A stretch of 64,000 nt of DNA, taken from positions 1,687,501 through 1,751,500 of the forward strand of contig NZ_MTPW01000001.1 of NCBI RefSeq assembly GCF_002954765.1, written 5' to 3'. Origin of the DNA: Nonlabens arenilitoris (GTDB taxonomy: Bacteria; Bacteroidota; Bacteroidia; Flavobacteriales; Flavobacteriaceae). Shown piece after piece: positions 57,001 through 63,900 of the stretch. The position numbers and the translations under genes are program-made. The notes under the pieces are model-generated. The model had not been told where the DNA came from, made no database searches, and saw only the letters and a program-made list of their open reading frames with translations. Position 1 is the stretch's first letter. Every line of letters begins with the position of its first letter.

Positions 57001-57236
57001 GTCAGTTCTCTATTGGGTATTCTTTTGATTTAAATAAAGGTGCTTTAGGTCTATTTAATGGTGGTGCAGAAATGAGAGTTTCTCTAATAGGGAGAAACTT
57101 GTTTGCAATCTCAGAAATTCCTCATTTTGATCCAGAGCAACTTGCAGTGCAAGGTCAGGGATTTGTCAGTGGTGTAGAAGATATGTCATATGCATCTACC
57201 AGAAGTATAGGAATTAAAGCAGGAATCCAATTCTAA
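54027..57236 (+). CDS. SusC/RagA TonB-dependent outer-membrane transporter, second system
   Basis: 1069 residues, somewhat longer than the first SusC. The signal peptide ends LIGTAQ. A carboxypeptidase-like domain (FTITGTVTDHTGEPVAFANV) precedes the plug with LFIVDGTPVNNN and ALYGTRASNGAIIIETKNGG. The barrel ends GIKAGIQF. It is only 45 bases after the glycosyltransferase remnant and co-directional with arsS, and no glycoside hydrolase is next to it. The substrate is therefore unlikely to be an ordinary polysaccharide; an organo-arsenic compound or nucleoside-like molecule is my inference. A variant palindrome lies at 55881. Confidence 0.95.
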   Translation: MKRITLFMLFLCGLIGTAQFTITGTVTDHTGEPVAFANVAEQGTRNGTTTSSKGTYIITVQENAVVTFSFIGYESYSVKVISSQTIDVILQEGDSLDQIVVTALGVKRQERELGYAVQTLDADQIEEVKAVNLLDNLAGKIAGISVTQGATGVGSSSKITIRGEASFSNNNPLFIVDGTPVNNNTVFNFTNEAAAGFQEVDFGNGAGELNQDDIASVSVLKGPAAAALYGTRASNGAIIIETKNGGKKKGLGISYNTSFFVDTAFQLPQFQNEYGQGNSGQFEYVDGLGGGINDNITYSWGPRLDAGINIAQFDSPVTLPDGTVVRGGDTALYNGLSITPTAFKSNPDNLKNFYETGHTFINNIAVSNGFEKGDYRFSFTDLRSESIIPGVNLDRQSVAAKLNFTPSDKTAIRTSINYVNSASDNRPSNGYGSENVNYSLVAWGPRSLNIDNLRNYWQPGLEGVQQYSFNYTFFDNPYFILNENRNSFGRDRLYGNVSLTQELTSELTATVRTGMDYSNEKRRFLRSYSTNRFRNGAYAEHDVTYREINTDFLLNYKNQFDDITFDASIGGNRLSQKASTTQAQTTSLAQPGIFSLNNAASPIESFGFRSEKRINSLYAYAKAGYKNFLYLDITARNDWSSALATPFTADNTSFFYPSVSTSFILSNIVDLPKVIDFAKIRASYAQVGNDTDPYQTQGTFISQTPVNAQPTFTNQDFIPNQNLRPETTSSVELGFDMRFLKQRLNVDFTYYNAVTSDQILSLPIGISSGFSQQVVNAGSVRNTGVEVVLNAIPVRTDDFQWSSTVNFATNRAIVEDLPQDEGRLTLAYSRVYDSQDQTVWHQVEEGGRIGDLYGTGYLRNENGDFVLTADGRFIADPELKKLGNYNADFTMGFNNSFTYKNWDASFLLDWRQGGILVSRTLALAAVGGQLEETANRPDAGIVANGVVNTGTAANPVYVQNTTAVSAESYYRQFYDRNHEENNVYDASYLKLRQFSIGYSFDLNKGALGLFNGGAEMRVSLIGRNLFAISEIPHFDPEQLAVQGQGFVSGVEDMSYASTRSIGIKAGIQF
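55881..55894. repeat. Variant palindrome copy (inside second susC)
   Basis: GCTTACGCGAAAGC, one base off; it is the reverse complement of the variant at 53876. Read as YAYAKAGY. Confidence 0.75.
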
Positions 57237-57276
57237 ATTTAAGTTGAACTTAAATTTTAATAGCAAAACACACATT

Positions 57277-58728
57277 ATGAAAAATATATTTATATACTAT
57301 TCTTTAATTACCTTCCTAAGTATAGGGATGACATCTTGTACAGCAGATTTTGAAGAAATAAATACTAATTCAAATGCACCAGTAACAGTACAACCTAGTT
57401 TATTGTTAAGGCAGGTCATTTATAATTATGGAGAAGAGATGTCTTATGAAGGTTTTGTCGCTGGTGGATTATTAGGCCAGCACATGACAGCGTTGGATTT
57501 TAATCTTTTTGATAGACATGCTTTAAAAAGTCCGCAATTAGGTGGTGATCCATGGCCTATTTTTTATCGTAATTTAAGAGATAATGAATTGATTATTAAT
57601 GAGTCTAGATCTAGTGAAGCTTTTAAGGTGTATGAAGGTCCAGCCTTAATCTTTAAAGCCTATATGACCGCAGCACTTACAGATATTTATGGAGATGTTC
57701 CTTATAGTGAAGCATTCCGTGGTTTAGATGGAATAGTTCAGCCTCAATATGATTTACAAGAAGACATATATCTTCAAGAAAATGGGATTTTGGATAATCT
57801 TGACAAAGGGATTGCAGCCATTGAAAATTATACAGGATCTATTGCTTTAGATGGTGATGTATTGTACAATGGCAATCTACAAGCTTGGGTAAGACTAGCA
57901 AATAGTCTTAAGATAAAGGCGCTAGTAAGAATCTCTGATAAAGAAAATATAAGCACTCGTTTACAAGAATTATATGATGATGGAAATTACATAGCAGACA
58001 ACACTCAAAATGCCATTTTTAACTTTACAGATAGTGAACCTAACAACTTCCGTATGGCACGATTGAGAGCTGGAGATTTCAATAATTTTGTGATGAGCGT
58101 GACGATGGAGGAAATCCTAGAAGGATTAAATGATGCGCGTATCGACATTCTTTTTAGACCTAGAGGAAATAATGGGAATGGCGATGATTATGAAGGATTG
58201 TTAAACGGTATTGACGCTTCATCAACCTCTGTAAGCCTTGCAGACTATTCACTGGCAGGAACCATTTTTAGAGAAAATACAGGAATGCTAGATGCAAATT
58301 ATATGACCGCTTGGGAAACCAACTTTTTACTTGCTGAAGCTGCTGAAAAAGGATTGATCACAGCACCTGCACAAACCTTATATGAAACTGCGGTAACTCA
58401 AGCCTTTGAATATTGGAATACAACATTGCCCGTGGATTATTTAACTACCACAGCCGCTTATGCCGCAAATGGAAATGATCCTATTGAGCAAATCATCACT
58501 CAAAAATGGATTGCGAGTCTTATTAATGGTTATGAAGGATGGATTGAATATAGAAGAACTGGTTTCCCAGTTTTAAAAAACATATCGGCTAGTTTAAATA
58601 ATAATTTAATACCGGTAAGAATGCCTTATCCTGCAGAAGAAGCAGCGCTCAATGCAGATAATTATAATGTTGCAGCTAGTGCGACTAATAATAACGATAT
58701 TAATGTGCCTGTGTGGTGGGATGAGTAG
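57277..58728 (+). CDS. SusD-like outer-membrane lipoprotein, second system
   Basis: 483 residues from the ATG at 57277, which directly opens a lipoprotein signal (MKNIFIYYSLITFLSIGMTSCTADFEE); the TTG at 57244 is less likely. It belongs to the SusD-like_2 group: helices such as FKAYMTAALTDIYGDVPYSEAF and the C-terminal ITQKWIASLINGYEGWIEYRRTGFP. It partners the SusC gene 41 bases upstream and would hold the ligand at the surface. Confidence 0.93.
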   Translation: MKNIFIYYSLITFLSIGMTSCTADFEEINTNSNAPVTVQPSLLLRQVIYNYGEEMSYEGFVAGGLLGQHMTALDFNLFDRHALKSPQLGGDPWPIFYRNLRDNELIINESRSSEAFKVYEGPALIFKAYMTAALTDIYGDVPYSEAFRGLDGIVQPQYDLQEDIYLQENGILDNLDKGIAAIENYTGSIALDGDVLYNGNLQAWVRLANSLKIKALVRISDKENISTRLQELYDDGNYIADNTQNAIFNFTDSEPNNFRMARLRAGDFNNFVMSVTMEEILEGLNDARIDILFRPRGNNGNGDDYEGLLNGIDASSTSVSLADYSLAGTIFRENTGMLDANYMTAWETNFLLAEAAEKGLITAPAQTLYETAVTQAFEYWNTTLPVDYLTTTAAYAANGNDPIEQIITQKWIASLINGYEGWIEYRRTGFPVLKNISASLNNNLIPVRMPYPAEEAALNADNYNVAASATNNNDINVPVWWDE

Positions 58729-58832
58729 ATAAAAATAAAAGTAACAGGAAAAACAAATAAAGAGCAAATGTCAGTTCGAGCAGAGTTGAAAATAGTTTAA
58801 TAGCATTTTTAAGTTTAAATCATATTCCAACA

Positions 58833-60179
58833 GTGGATTTTCTAACCCAAACATCAACCTTACAGTGGTTACTTATTATAGCGAGTAGTGTGATATTTTT
58901 CATATTGGCGCCATATGCTAAAGATGTAGAGACATTTTTTAAAGCACAGCATCGTGGTAAGAAACCTAGTATGGTAATGCTTACTGGTAGTTTGATCATC
59001 TCGTGGATTTTTGCAAAAAGCATTACTAATGCTGCAAATTTAGGACTGGCGTTTGGTCTAGTAGGTGGTGTGGCTTACGCTGGTTATTACCTGTCATTTG
59101 CGGTAGCAGGAATTGTAATTTATCAATTGAGAGTTCAAGGTGGATTTGAAAGCATCCATCATTTTTTGAGTTCTAAATTTGGTAAAAGTGCTGTAAATGT
59201 ATTCTCGATATTAATTAGTTTTAGACTATTTAATGAAGTCTGGTCTAACACGATGGTGATAGGAACCTATTTCGGTGACATGGGGACTACGGCTTATTAT
59301 GCCGCCATAATTGTATTTACATTGCTTACACTAGCTTACACTTTAAAAGGCGGACTGAGCAGCTCGATATTTACTGATGCGATACAAATAGTGTTATTCT
59401 CTATTTTACTGGTAATTATTTTGGGCGTTATTTTTACAGAACCAGATGTTCAGGTAGGGGAAATGTTTACTAGCGGAACTTGGTCTATGGAATTAGGTTT
59501 GAATTTATTTTTTGCGGCCATTTTGCAAAGTTTCAGCTATCCCTTTCACGATCCCGTGTTAACAGATCGTGGTTTTATTAGCTCGCCTAGAATTACTAGA
59601 AAAAGCTTTTTATGGGCAGCGGTTTTAGGGGCGATTTGCATTGTTCTTTTTAGTCTAGTAGGTGTGTATGCACAACAAGCTGGATTAGAAGGACAGGCAG
59701 CTGTTGAAGTGGCTAAAAAATTAGGTGTTGTCTTACTACTTATCATTAATTTTATAATGATTACTAGTGCAGCCAGTACCCTAGATAGTACATTTTCTAG
59801 TTTCTCAAAGATGCTTACTATCGATTTAAATTTGGGTAAAACGGTCAGTTTTGGTAGAATAATGATGGTTATTGTAGCCGTTTTAGGAACCATTCCTGTT
59901 TTTCTGGATGCAGAGATTTTAAGTGCCACAACGATTAGTGGTACAATGGTTATAGGACTCACGCCAGTATTTTTATTATGGAAAATGGACGCTCCTAAAA
60001 TTAGTTATTTCCTATCTGTCATCGCTGGATTGTTTTTTGGTGTATTATTGATTTTTGAGCTTTTTCCAGAACAACTCATTCATACCAGCGGTAAATATTC
60101 TTTATTACTATGGATTAATTTTTATGGTATAATCGTTAGTTTTATTCTCTTTTTAATTCCCACATGTTTCAAAAAGTAA
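58833..60179 (+). CDS. Sodium:solute symporter family protein
   Basis: 448 residues with about twelve or more hydrophobic segments and a GTG start at 58833. Features fit the SSS family: the sodium-site region near LTGSLIISWIFAKSITNAANLG, and SFSYPFHDPVLTDRGFISSP in the middle. It is expected to carry the substrate delivered by the SusCD pair across the inner membrane with sodium. The stop overlaps the start of the phosphoesterase gene by 16 bases. Confidence 0.88.
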   Translation: MDFLTQTSTLQWLLIIASSVIFFILAPYAKDVETFFKAQHRGKKPSMVMLTGSLIISWIFAKSITNAANLGLAFGLVGGVAYAGYYLSFAVAGIVIYQLRVQGGFESIHHFLSSKFGKSAVNVFSILISFRLFNEVWSNTMVIGTYFGDMGTTAYYAAIIVFTLLTLAYTLKGGLSSSIFTDAIQIVLFSILLVIILGVIFTEPDVQVGEMFTSGTWSMELGLNLFFAAILQSFSYPFHDPVLTDRGFISSPRITRKSFLWAAVLGAICIVLFSLVGVYAQQAGLEGQAAVEVAKKLGVVLLLIINFIMITSAASTLDSTFSSFSKMLTIDLNLGKTVSFGRIMMVIVAVLGTIPVFLDAEILSATTISGTMVIGLTPVFLLWKMDAPKISYFLSVIAGLFFGVLLIFELFPEQLIHTSGKYSLLLWINFYGIIVSFILFLIPTCFKK

Positions 60180-60988
60180 AAGATTTAGGTCATAAACGAG
60201 GTAAAATGCTCCTTTTTGGTGGCGTTTATAGTAATTTTCAAGCATTGGAAGCAGTGATGGCATTGGCTCGTTTGCACGATATAGAGCCAGAAAACTGTAT
60301 TTGTACCGGTGACATTATAGGTTACTGTGGTCAACCACAAGAAACTCTAGATACTTTTCAAGAGTGGAATCCATACAGCATTTTAGGTAATGTAGAAATT
60401 CAATTGCGTGATGATCAAGAAGATTGCGGTTGCGATTTTACAGAAGGTTCTCGTTGTGACGGATTTAGTGATGTTTGGTACGCTTTCGCGAAAGCGAACT
60501 TACACACCAACTCAAAAGATTATTTCAACACCTTACCAGATCACATCACTTTTGAATATGGTGGAAGAACTGTAGGAGTGGTGCATGGTAGCGCAGATTA
60601 TGTATCACAATTCATATTCAAGTCCAGCGATTGGGCAGAGAAAATAGAAAGTTACCAAGATCTAGTAGTAGACACTATCATAGCTGGTCATTGTGGATTG
60701 CCATTTAAAGATCAATATGAAAATTTATTATGGCTCAATCCAGGCGTGATAGGTATGCCTGCAAATGATGGAGTAACACACACATGGGCTATGATATTAA
60801 ATGATGAAGATGGTTTTGAAGCACGGCACATTCCAGTGGTTTATGATCATCAAACTGCGATTGTTCAAATGAACAAGCACAACTTGCCACAAGAATATGC
60901 ACTAACACTAGAAACTGGAATATGGGATAATATGGAAATCCTACCAGATGAGGAACGACTATTGCTAGGAAAACCACAAGCGTTTTAA
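60164..60988 (+). CDS. Metallophosphoesterase-like protein with altered metal motifs
   Basis: 274 residues, calcineurin-like layout (YfcE/MJ0936 type) but with key positions changed. The first motif reads GGVYSN (residues 19-24), where the usual form is SDIHSN, so both the Asp and His ligands are replaced. CTGDIIGY (Asp50) is kept. GNVE (75-78) replaces GNHE, and AGHCGLPF replaces GHTH. A cysteine cluster CGCDFTEGSRC (Cys88, Cys90, Cys98) is added. From memory, homologues share GG.YSN and the Cys cluster, so this is a family trait, not decay. A start at the internal ATG (60206) is possible. The palindrome copy at 60482 encodes AFAKA. Confidence 0.8.
   Translation: MFQKVKDLGHKRGKMLLFGGVYSNFQALEAVMALARLHDIEPENCICTGDIIGYCGQPQETLDTFQEWNPYSILGNVEIQLRDDQEDCGCDFTEGSRCDGFSDVWYAFAKANLHTNSKDYFNTLPDHITFEYGGRTVGVVHGSADYVSQFIFKSSDWAEKIESYQDLVVDTIIAGHCGLPFKDQYENLLWLNPGVIGMPANDGVTHTWAMILNDEDGFEARHIPVVYDHQTAIVQMNKHNLPQEYALTLETGIWDNMEILPDEERLLLGKPQAF
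60482..60495. repeat. Iterated palindrome copy (inside phosphoesterase gene)
   Basis: Exact GCTTTCGCGAAAGC, read as YAFAKAN. Confidence 0.9.
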
Positions 60989-60991
60989 TCT

Positions 60992-61474
60992 ATGAAAAAT
61001 CTAATCTTCTTCATATCATTTTTATCCATTTCTACCAGCATTCAAGCTCAAGAAATCAATGAATTATTACATCAATATAATAGGATGTCCGTGCCGTATA
61101 TCACGGTACAGACCTTAAAAATGGAATATGATCAATATATCATTTTGGACACTCGTAAAAAACCTGAGTATGAGGTAAGTCATTTACCTGGTGCCATTTG
61201 GGTAGGTGAAAAGTTAGATCTAGAGTTGATTGATGACATTTCTACAGATAAGCCTATCGTGGTTTACTGTTCAGTAGGTATACGTAGTGAAGATTATGGA
61301 GAGGAACTTCTCAACGCAGGTTTTGAAAACGTATATAATCTTTACGGTAGTATTTTCTCATGGAAAGATGCCGGATATAATGTGGTAGATCCAGAAGGTC
61401 ATGATACAGATCAAGTTCATGTATTTTCTAAAGCATGGGAGAAGTATTTAAAGACCGGTGAAAAGGTTTATTGA
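60992..61474 (+). CDS. Periplasmic rhodanese-like protein
   Basis: 160 residues with a signal peptide (MKNLIFFISFLSISTSIQAQ) and one rhodanese domain. The active-site loop is YCSVGIRSE with Cys93; ILDTRKKPEYEVSHLPGAIWVG precedes it. It could transfer sulfur or bind an oxyanion such as arsenate in the periplasm. It lies 3 bases after the phosphoesterase gene. A rhodanese near arsS recurs in this type of cluster as I remember it. Confidence 0.88.
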   Translation: MKNLIFFISFLSISTSIQAQEINELLHQYNRMSVPYITVQTLKMEYDQYIILDTRKKPEYEVSHLPGAIWVGEKLDLELIDDISTDKPIVVYCSVGIRSEDYGEELLNAGFENVYNLYGSIFSWKDAGYNVVDPEGHDTDQVHVFSKAWEKYLKTGEKVY

Positions 61475-61477
61475 TAG

Positions 61478-61945
61478 ATGAAAGAATCTATAGATTTAAT
61501 ATGGAAGACTATTAAAAACTATTATTGGCTGCTTATTATTCCCATAGTTGTGTTCTTTTATGTCGAATCTTTACAAGAAGAAAGAGAGCTTAATAAATTA
61601 TATAAATGTACTTATGCTCAGGTGATTCATTCTTCACCTGTTTACAAGAAATATAGTAAGCGTTCTTATCATTATGATTTTTTTGTAGAAGGGAGAAAGT
61701 ATGTAGGAAGTTCTAGTGCTTACATATCTGATGATATTAAAATAGGGAACTTCTATCAAGTGAAATTTGCTTCAAATAATCCTCGTAATAATAAAATTGA
61801 TTTTACAACTCAATACTATCAGATTATAAGCGGTTTTGAATCTGATAAAATAGACACCGCATATATCGATGTGTCAAAATATAAGGTTGATTCAGTAGAT
61901 TTAAAAAATCGATTAAATCGAGTGAAAGCATTAATTGAAAAGTAG
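61478..61945 (+). CDS. Single-pass membrane protein of unknown function
   Basis: 155 residues with one N-terminal hydrophobic helix (YYWLLIIPIVVFFYV) and a soluble domain with several strands (YDFFVEGRKYVGSSSAYI; FYQVKFASNNPRNNKIDF). This resembles DUF3592-like proteins, but I am not certain. It is 3 bases downstream of the rhodanese gene and closes the rightward run. The minus-strand terminator of metK follows. Confidence 0.7.
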   Translation: MKESIDLIWKTIKNYYWLLIIPIVVFFYVESLQEERELNKLYKCTYAQVIHSSPVYKKYSKRSYHYDFFVEGRKYVGSSSAYISDDIKIGNFYQVKFASNNPRNNKIDFTTQYYQIISGFESDKIDTAYIDVSKYKVDSVDLKNRLNRVKALIEK

Positions 61946-61948
61946 GAT

Positions 61949-61982
61949 TAAAAAACAACGCCTCGTGAAATCACGAGGCGTT
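61949..61982 (-). terminator. Terminator after metK
   Basis: AACGCCTCGTGA pairs perfectly with TCACGAGGCGTT around a 2-base loop. Ts follow on the minus strand only, about 34 bases after the metK stop. Confidence 0.85.
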
Positions 61983-62015
61983 ACAGATTTAAACTACGTT
62001 TTAGTTTTTAGGATT

Positions 62016-63272
62016 CTATAAAGAAAAAGCTTTCTTTACTTCGTCCACATAATCTAATTTTTCCCATGTGAATAACTCTACAGTCTTTTCTACACGACCA
62101 TTATACGGTGATTCAAAAACTAGTGTTTCTGTACGAGGCTCACGACCCATATGACCATAAGCAGCCGTTTCAGAATAGATAGGATTTCTTAGTTTTAATC
62201 TACTTTCTATCGCAGCAGGACGCATGTCAAAGATTTGAGCAACTTTTTTAGAGATTTCTCCATCGGTTAAATCTACAGTTGATGTCCCATAAGTATCTAC
62301 ATGTATAGAAGTAGGTTCTACCACACCTATTGCATAGGATACCTGTACTAGAACTTCAGTAGCAAGACCAGCGGCAACTAGGTTTTTTGCCACGTGACGT
62401 GAAGCATAAGCAGCACTACGATCTACCTTAGAAGGATCTTTACCCGAGAAAGCTCCACCACCATGAGCACCTTTACCACCATAAGTATCTACAATAATCT
62501 TACGACCGGTAAGTCCAGTATCTCCATGCGGTCCACCGATTACAAATTTTCCTGTTGGGTTAATGTGGTAAGTGATTTTGTCATTAAAGAGCTTTTGAGC
62601 ATATGCTGGTAATTGCTCGATAACTCTAGGGATTAAAATTTCAACAAGGTCTTTTTTAATCTGTGCTAGCATCGCATCATCATCTTCATTAAAAGGATCG
62701 TGCTGTGTAGAAATAACAATAGCATCTATACGTTGCGGTATGTTATCATCATTATACTCAATCGTTACTTGTGATTTTGCATCTGGACGCAAGTAGGTTA
62801 TCTGATCCATTTCACGACGCAATTTTGCTAGCTCGATAAGTATTTTATGAGAAATATCTAAGGCTAGTGGCATATAATTATCAGTCTCTGCCGTTGCATA
62901 ACCGAACATCATTCCTTGATCACCAGCACCTTGTTCCTCTTTATTCTCACGATCAACACCTTGATTAATATCTTGTGATTGTTCATGGATTAAAGAAATT
63001 ACACCACAAGAATCGCCGCTAAACTGGTAAGCACCTTTGGTATAACCTATCTTGTTAACCACTTCACGAGCAATGTGTTGTGCGTCTATATAGGTGTTTG
63101 ATTTTACCTCACCGGCAAGTATAACTTGACCAGTAGTCACCATAGTCTCACAGGCTACTTTAGATTCTGGATCAAAGGCTAAAAAATTATCTAATAAAGC
63201 GTCACTGATTTGATCAGCAACTTTATCTGGATGTCCTTCACTTACGGACTCACTTGTAAATAAATATGGCAT
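62016..63272 (-). CDS. metK: S-adenosylmethionine synthetase
   Basis: Makes SAM from methionine and ATP. 418 residues; starts at the ATG at 63272 ([25 protein letters not shown], with the conserved His/Asp). Other signatures are [12 protein letters not shown] and [19 protein letters not shown]. It is led by a leader of about 165 bases with a SAM-II-like riboswitch and its own promoter. It supplies SAM for the radical SAM enzyme ArsS encoded nearby, among many users. Confidence 0.97.
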   Translation of the reverse strand: MPYLFTSESVSEGHPDKVADQISDALLDNFLAFDPESKVACETMVTTGQVILAGEVKSNTYIDAQHIAREVVNKIGYTKGAYQFSGDSCGVISLIHEQSQDINQGVDRENKEEQGAGDQGMMFGYATAETDNYMPLALDISHKILIELAKLRREMDQITYLRPDAKSQVTIEYNDDNIPQRIDAIVISTQHDPFNEDDDAMLAQIKKDLVEILIPRVIEQLPAYAQKLFNDKITYHINPTGKFVIGGPHGDTGLTGRKIIVDTYGGKGAHGGGAFSGKDPSKVDRSAAYASRHVAKNLVAAGLATEVLVQVSYAIGVVEPTSIHVDTYGTSTVDLTDGEISKKVAQIFDMRPAAIESRLKLRNPIYSETAAYGHMGREPRTETLVFESPYNGRVEKTVELFTWEKLDYVDEVKKAFSL

Positions 63273-63283
63273 TTAAGTATTGC

Positions 63284-63297
63284 GCTTTCGCGAAAGC
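63284..63297. repeat. Iterated palindrome copy (metK leader)
   Basis: Exact GCTTTCGCGAAAGC ending about 11 bases before the metK ATG; it would form a hairpin just ahead of the start codon in the mRNA. Confidence 0.9.
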
Positions 63298-63365
63298 GAA
63301 CTTAAAAATCGCTCTCGACATTAATAATTTTAGAAGATAAAAAGGGCTGTATGCTCGAGTGCGGT

Positions 63366-63431
63366 ACACTGTTTTAGCGTTTATGTTTTCTAATTTGAAA
63401 ACGAGGTCGCAAGCAGCCAAATCTTTCCCCT
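63366..63431 (-). ncRNA. SAM-II (SAM_alpha)-like riboswitch upstream of metK
   Basis: On the minus strand the core reads GATTTGGCTGCTTGC, then GACCTC, a hairpin (GTTTTC/GAAAAC), then ATAAACGCTAAAACAGT. This matches the SAM-II order as I know it: GAUUUG, CUUGC, an AUAAA-type stretch and GCUAAA. GGGG pairs with CCUC (P1) and GCUG pairs with CAGU (pseudoknot P2). Transcription from the -7 box at 63442-63449 would start just before it. Confidence 0.7.
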
Positions 63432-63441
63432 AATTGAAGTG

Positions 63442-63449
63442 CAAATGTA
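63442..63449 (-). promoter_or_regulatory. Promoter -7 box of metK
   Basis: TACATTTG on the minus strand matches TAnnTTTG. The expected start lies right at the 5' edge of the SAM-II-like element. The -33 element is weak (TGCA). Confidence 0.6.
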
Positions 63450-63667
63450 ATAAAATGAGCGCTATGTGTGCATTGTTATTATAGCTTTATTAACTATTTC
63501 TATAGAGATTAATGATTGCTTTTAATTTTAACGTTTGATTTAAAAATATGTAATTCAGTTTGTTAGGTCTAATTCCTATTGTGTTAGTAGGAATTTATTT
63601 TTTAAAAAGTTTGGTAGTCTCAAAAAGTTTTATGAATCTTTACACTCACGTTCATAACCATATTGAA

Positions 63668-63775
63668 ATTATCAAGAAAGGACGAGGGAACAGACCCATC
63701 GACTCCTTAGCAACCCTTAACGCTCGTTAAGAAGGTGCTACATTCTGCCCATTAAATTGGGATGAGATGATACAC
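63668..63775 (+). ncRNA. SAM-I (S box) riboswitch upstream of metY
   Basis: Conserved SAM-I blocks appear in order: TATCAAGAAAGG, GAGGGA, CAGACCC, TTAGCAACC, AAGGTGCTACATTCTGCC and GGGATGAGATGATA. Helix P1 is TATCA (63670-63674) with TGATA (63768-63772). Confidence 0.93.
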
Positions 63776-63798
63776 ATGTAAGTAGGTTATACTAACAA

Positions 63799-63897
63799 GT
63801 TTCTTTTTTGATTTTCTATCTGGGCTGTAGGTCTGGACAGGAAGTACTTTTTCAATTTGGTTTTGTTCTTAAATCAATTTTTAATTTAAAAAGAAAC
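63799..63897 (+). promoter_or_regulatory. Possible expression platform of the metY riboswitch
   Basis: GTTTCTTTTT (63799-63808) is perfectly complementary to AAAAAGAAAC (63888-63897), which ends 3 bases before the metY ATG. Pairing would hide the A-rich translation-initiation region. No clear intrinsic terminator is seen after the aptamer, so control at translation is plausible. Confidence 0.4.
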
Positions 63898-63900
63898 AAA

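Noticed and set aside
63571..63600. Hairpin AATTCCTA/TAGGAATT followed by T-rich sequence upstream of metY
   Set aside because: Weak AT stem with a 9-base loop and no gene upstream that needs it; not reported as a terminator.
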